Assembly (NCBI RefSeq): GCF_002263515.1
Contig: NZ_CP022752.1
Coordinates: 1,860,001 to 1,924,000 of the forward strand
Reading direction: 5' to 3'
Source: Actinopolyspora erythraea
GTDB lineage: Bacteria; Actinomycetota; Actinomycetes; Mycobacteriales; Pseudonocardiaceae
Length of the DNA: 64,000 nt
Positions 61,869 to 64,000 of this stretch are shown here, one piece after another (the stretch's first letter is position 1; each line of letters starts with the position of its first letter). The notes beneath the pieces are model-generated. The model was given only the letters and a program-made list of their open reading frames with translations, did not search any database and was not told the DNA's origin. A program made the position numbers and the translations under genes.

Positions 61869-63851
61869 TCATCGGCCCAGGCCCACGGTCGCGCCCTCCC
61901 GCAGGAACACCGGGACGCTCTCCAGCGGCGCCGGAACCGTGGTCGTGGTGCCGCCCTCGAACACCTGTCCGTCCCAGGCACCGGTCCACCGGTTGCCGCC
62001 GGGGAGGTGAACCGAGCGCTCCCGAGCGCCGTACTCGGTCACCGGGGCGACGAGCACGTCCGGCCCCAGCAGGAACTCGTCGTCCACCTCCCACGCGCGT
62101 TCGTCGTCGGGATGGTCGACGAACAGCGGCCGCATCGGGGGCAGACCGCGTTCGTGGGCCACGCGCATCTGCTCCATGAGGTACGGCCGGAGCCGCTCCC
62201 GCAGGAACAGCATCTCCCGGATCAGTTCGTAGGCCCGCTGACCGAACGACCACACCTCGTTGGGGCCACCGGTCATCTCGGGCCCCAGCGGCATGCGGGG
62301 ATCGCGATTGCCGTGCAGCCGGAACAGCGGGCAGAAGACCCCGTACTGGAACCAGCGCACCACCAGCTCCCGGAAGTACTCCGAGTCGGGATCCCCACCG
62401 TGGAACCCGCCGATGTCCGTGGTCCACCAGGGAATCCCGGACAGCGCGACGTTCAACCCGGCGCGCACCTGCGCCCGCAGCGACTCGAACGTGGCGTCGA
62501 TGTCGCCGGACCACAGGGCCGCGCCGTAGCGCTGGCTCCCCGCCCACGCGGAGCGGCACAGTGACACGACCTCGGTCTCGCCCTCGGCCCGCATACCGTC
62601 GTGGAAGCCCTGCGCGTGGCGCAGCGGGTACAGGTTGAAGACCTCCTGGCCGGGCCCCTCCTCGAACCGCAGGTTCTCCGGGGTTCCGGGCAGGACCTCC
62701 GGTTCGCAAGCGTCCAGCCACCACACCCGGACGCCCAGGTCGTAGTAGTTCTCCCTGGCCCTGTCCCAGACGAACCGGCGAGCCCGGGGGTTCGTGGGGT
62801 CGTAGAATGCCACGGGCATGGCGACGTCGAAGCCCTTGTCCCGCCACGGCGCGTGGTACGGCACACCGGCCTCGGTCCCGACCAGCATCCCCTCCCGGCT
62901 CATCCGCTCGAAGTTCTCGCTGAGCGGGTTGACCGAGGGCCAGATCGAGACCATCAGCCGTACTCCGGCCTCGTCCAGCTCACGCATCATCGCGGCCGGG
63001 TCCGGGTACTCGACGGGGTCGAACCTCCACTCGCCGAGGTGGGGCCAGTGGAAGAAGTCGGAGACGATCACCGACAACGGCAGCTCGCGGCGCCGGTACT
63101 CCCGAACCACTTCCAGCAGTTCCTCCTGGGAGCGGTACCGCAGCTTGCTCTGCCAGAACCCCGCCGCCCACTCGGGAAGCATCGGCGGGTGCCCGGTGGC
63201 CTCGGCGTAGTGCCCCAGCAGTTCGGCCGGTGTTCCGCCCGTGGTGACCCAGTAGTCGAGCTGCCTGGTGCTGTCGGCGATCCATCGGGTTCCGTTGTGG
63301 GCGAACTCGACCCGGCCCACCGCGGGGTTGTTCCACAGGAAGCCGTACCCCCTGCTCGACAGCAGGAAGGGAATGGAGACCTCGGCGTTTCGCTGGACCA
63401 GGTCCAGCACGGTTCCCTTCTGGTCGAGCAGCCCGTGCGTGTGCTGCCCGAGCCCGTAGATCCGTTCCCCCTCGTAGGCCCGGAAGCACTGCTCCATGCG
63501 CCGGCTGTGACCCGACCCGGAGCCGTACAACCTCGGCCCGGGCCACCAGAAGTGCGCGGGCCGCTCGGCCAGCAGCTCCGCACCGTCGGCGTCGACGAAA
63601 CGCAGCATCCCCTCCGGATCGACCTCGGCGCACAGCGCACCGTGCGTGATCCGAGCGAGGGAGTCCCCGATGTCGATCACGGGGGACTCGCCCGAGCCGG
63701 GGCGCTCCCCGAGCGCGCTCGGCAGGTCGTCGAGCAGGGGAGCGAACCCGGCGCGTATCCGCAGACTGTCCGCGCCCCACGGTTCGATCCGCACGACCTC
63801 CTGGCCGCTCGTCCACTCCAGGGCCCCGTCGTTCTCGCGGGCACCTCGCAT
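61869..63851 (-). CDS. GH31 alpha-xylosidase/alpha-glucosidase (XylS-like)
   Basis: A 660 aa cytosolic glycoside hydrolase with no signal peptide. An N-terminal beta-sandwich (to about residue 225) is followed by the catalytic barrel. The nucleophile is Asp380 in VWWLDACEPEV and the acid/base is Asp450 in LWSGDID. PWWTTDIGGF near 480 lies after it. The WWLDACEPE pattern resembles the XylS-type alpha-xylosidases more than maltase-type enzymes, which suits hydrolysis of isoprimeverose from xyloglucan. The gene is on the minus strand, and an ABC sugar-permease gene may end just upstream near 63990. The start at 63851 has CAGGAGG-like sequence before it. Confidence 0.9.
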   Translation of the reverse strand: MRGARENDGALEWTSGQEVVRIEPWGADSLRIRAGFAPLLDDLPSALGERPGSGESPVIDIGDSLARITHGALCAEVDPEGMLRFVDADGAELLAERPAHFWWPGPRLYGSGSGHSRRMEQCFRAYEGERIYGLGQHTHGLLDQKGTVLDLVQRNAEVSIPFLLSSRGYGFLWNNPAVGRVEFAHNGTRWIADSTRQLDYWVTTGGTPAELLGHYAEATGHPPMLPEWAAGFWQSKLRYRSQEELLEVVREYRRRELPLSVIVSDFFHWPHLGEWRFDPVEYPDPAAMMRELDEAGVRLMVSIWPSVNPLSENFERMSREGMLVGTEAGVPYHAPWRDKGFDVAMPVAFYDPTNPRARRFVWDRARENYYDLGVRVWWLDACEPEVLPGTPENLRFEEGPGQEVFNLYPLRHAQGFHDGMRAEGETEVVSLCRSAWAGSQRYGAALWSGDIDATFESLRAQVRAGLNVALSGIPWWTTDIGGFHGGDPDSEYFRELVVRWFQYGVFCPLFRLHGNRDPRMPLGPEMTGGPNEVWSFGQRAYELIREMLFLRERLRPYLMEQMRVAHERGLPPMRPLFVDHPDDERAWEVDDEFLLGPDVLVAPVTEYGARERSVHLPGGNRWTGAWDGQVFEGGTTTTVPAPLESVPVFLREGATVGLGR

Positions 63852-64000
63852 GATCCTGCCTCCTGTCGCGGTGGATGGTCGGGGCCGTCCGGCCCACGTC
63901 GCGGGAAGAGCGCACGTCGTCCCGAACCGGTTCCGGAAACGGGGCGCCGGGCGGTGCGGCCCCTCGTGACCGGTGATTGCCGTGGCCTCACTCCTTCACG

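Noticed and set aside
63988..64000. Possible end of an upstream minus-strand gene, reading VKE then stop
   Set aside because: Only three residues are inside the window. A sugar ABC permease before GH31 would fit, but this cannot be supported.

Overview
The window is high-GC actinobacterial DNA. Nearly every gene ends its codons in G or C, starts are often GTG or TTG after GGAGG-type ribosome sites, and the families present (methylmalonyl-CoA mutase MutAB, NmtR-like sensor, DUF3516 helicase, AA10 LPMO behind a CebR box, heterotetrameric sarcosine oxidase, IclR, ROK and GntR regulators) are typical of soil or halophilic actinomycetes such as the Pseudonocardiales. The genus cannot be fixed from the sequence alone. 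I see no rRNA, tRNA, CRISPR array or phage.

Layout. 1-4.1 kb: mutA-mutB, with mutB cut by the window edge. 4.2-8.0 kb: a macrolide-type glycosyltransferase, a secreted AA10 LPMO behind a perfect CebR box, and a secreted SGNH hydrolase. 8.35-9.42 kb: a decayed IS5-family element inserted at the stop codon of ptsH. 9.4-13.4 kb: the fructose PTS operon (fruR-fruK-IIA-IIBC-ptsH, minus strand). 13.7-17.4 kb: DUF3516 helicase, Ohr and NmtR-like sensor. 17.4-29.9 kb: a one-carbon demethylation regulon. On the minus strand it has dimethylglycine oxidase, a GcvT/DmdA-type THF methyltransferase, MetF and formate-THF ligase, the last three joined by ATGA overlaps. A GntR regulator follows, then soxBDAG on the plus strand. 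30-38.6 kb: two IclR regulators, a membrane protein, a MetE-like methyltransferase, a thioesterase, a gamma-carbonic anhydrase-like protein, and an HxlR regulator facing a frameshifted MFS exporter. 38.7-46.4 kb: a lower-GC, single-strand operon: CoA ligase, O-methyltransferase, double-hotdog protein, acyl-CoA dehydrogenase, flavoprotein, carboxymuconolactone decarboxylase-like protein and a possible Thr-rich small peptide. 46.9-58.0 kb: a xylan/xylose region (xylB, xylA, GH3, ROK regulator, Tat-exported GH115). 58.0-61.7 kb: a tandem Lrp regulator, MFS transporter and M20 amidohydrolase. 61.9-63.9 kb: a GH31 alpha-xylosidase/glucosidase.

How it fits together. The 17-30 kb block can strip methyl groups stepwise from an N-methylated compatible solute. 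DMG oxidase and sarcosine oxidase cover dimethylglycine to sarcosine to glycine. The GcvT/DmdA-like protein with MetF and formate-THF ligase would remove an earlier methyl group to THF and recover it as formate plus ATP. This is the strongest candidate for an incompletely described system. The second is the low-GC operon at 38.7-46.4 kb, whose gene combination I do not recognise. The right third, the CebR-boxed LPMO and the PTS operon point to a plant-biomass-degrading lifestyle.
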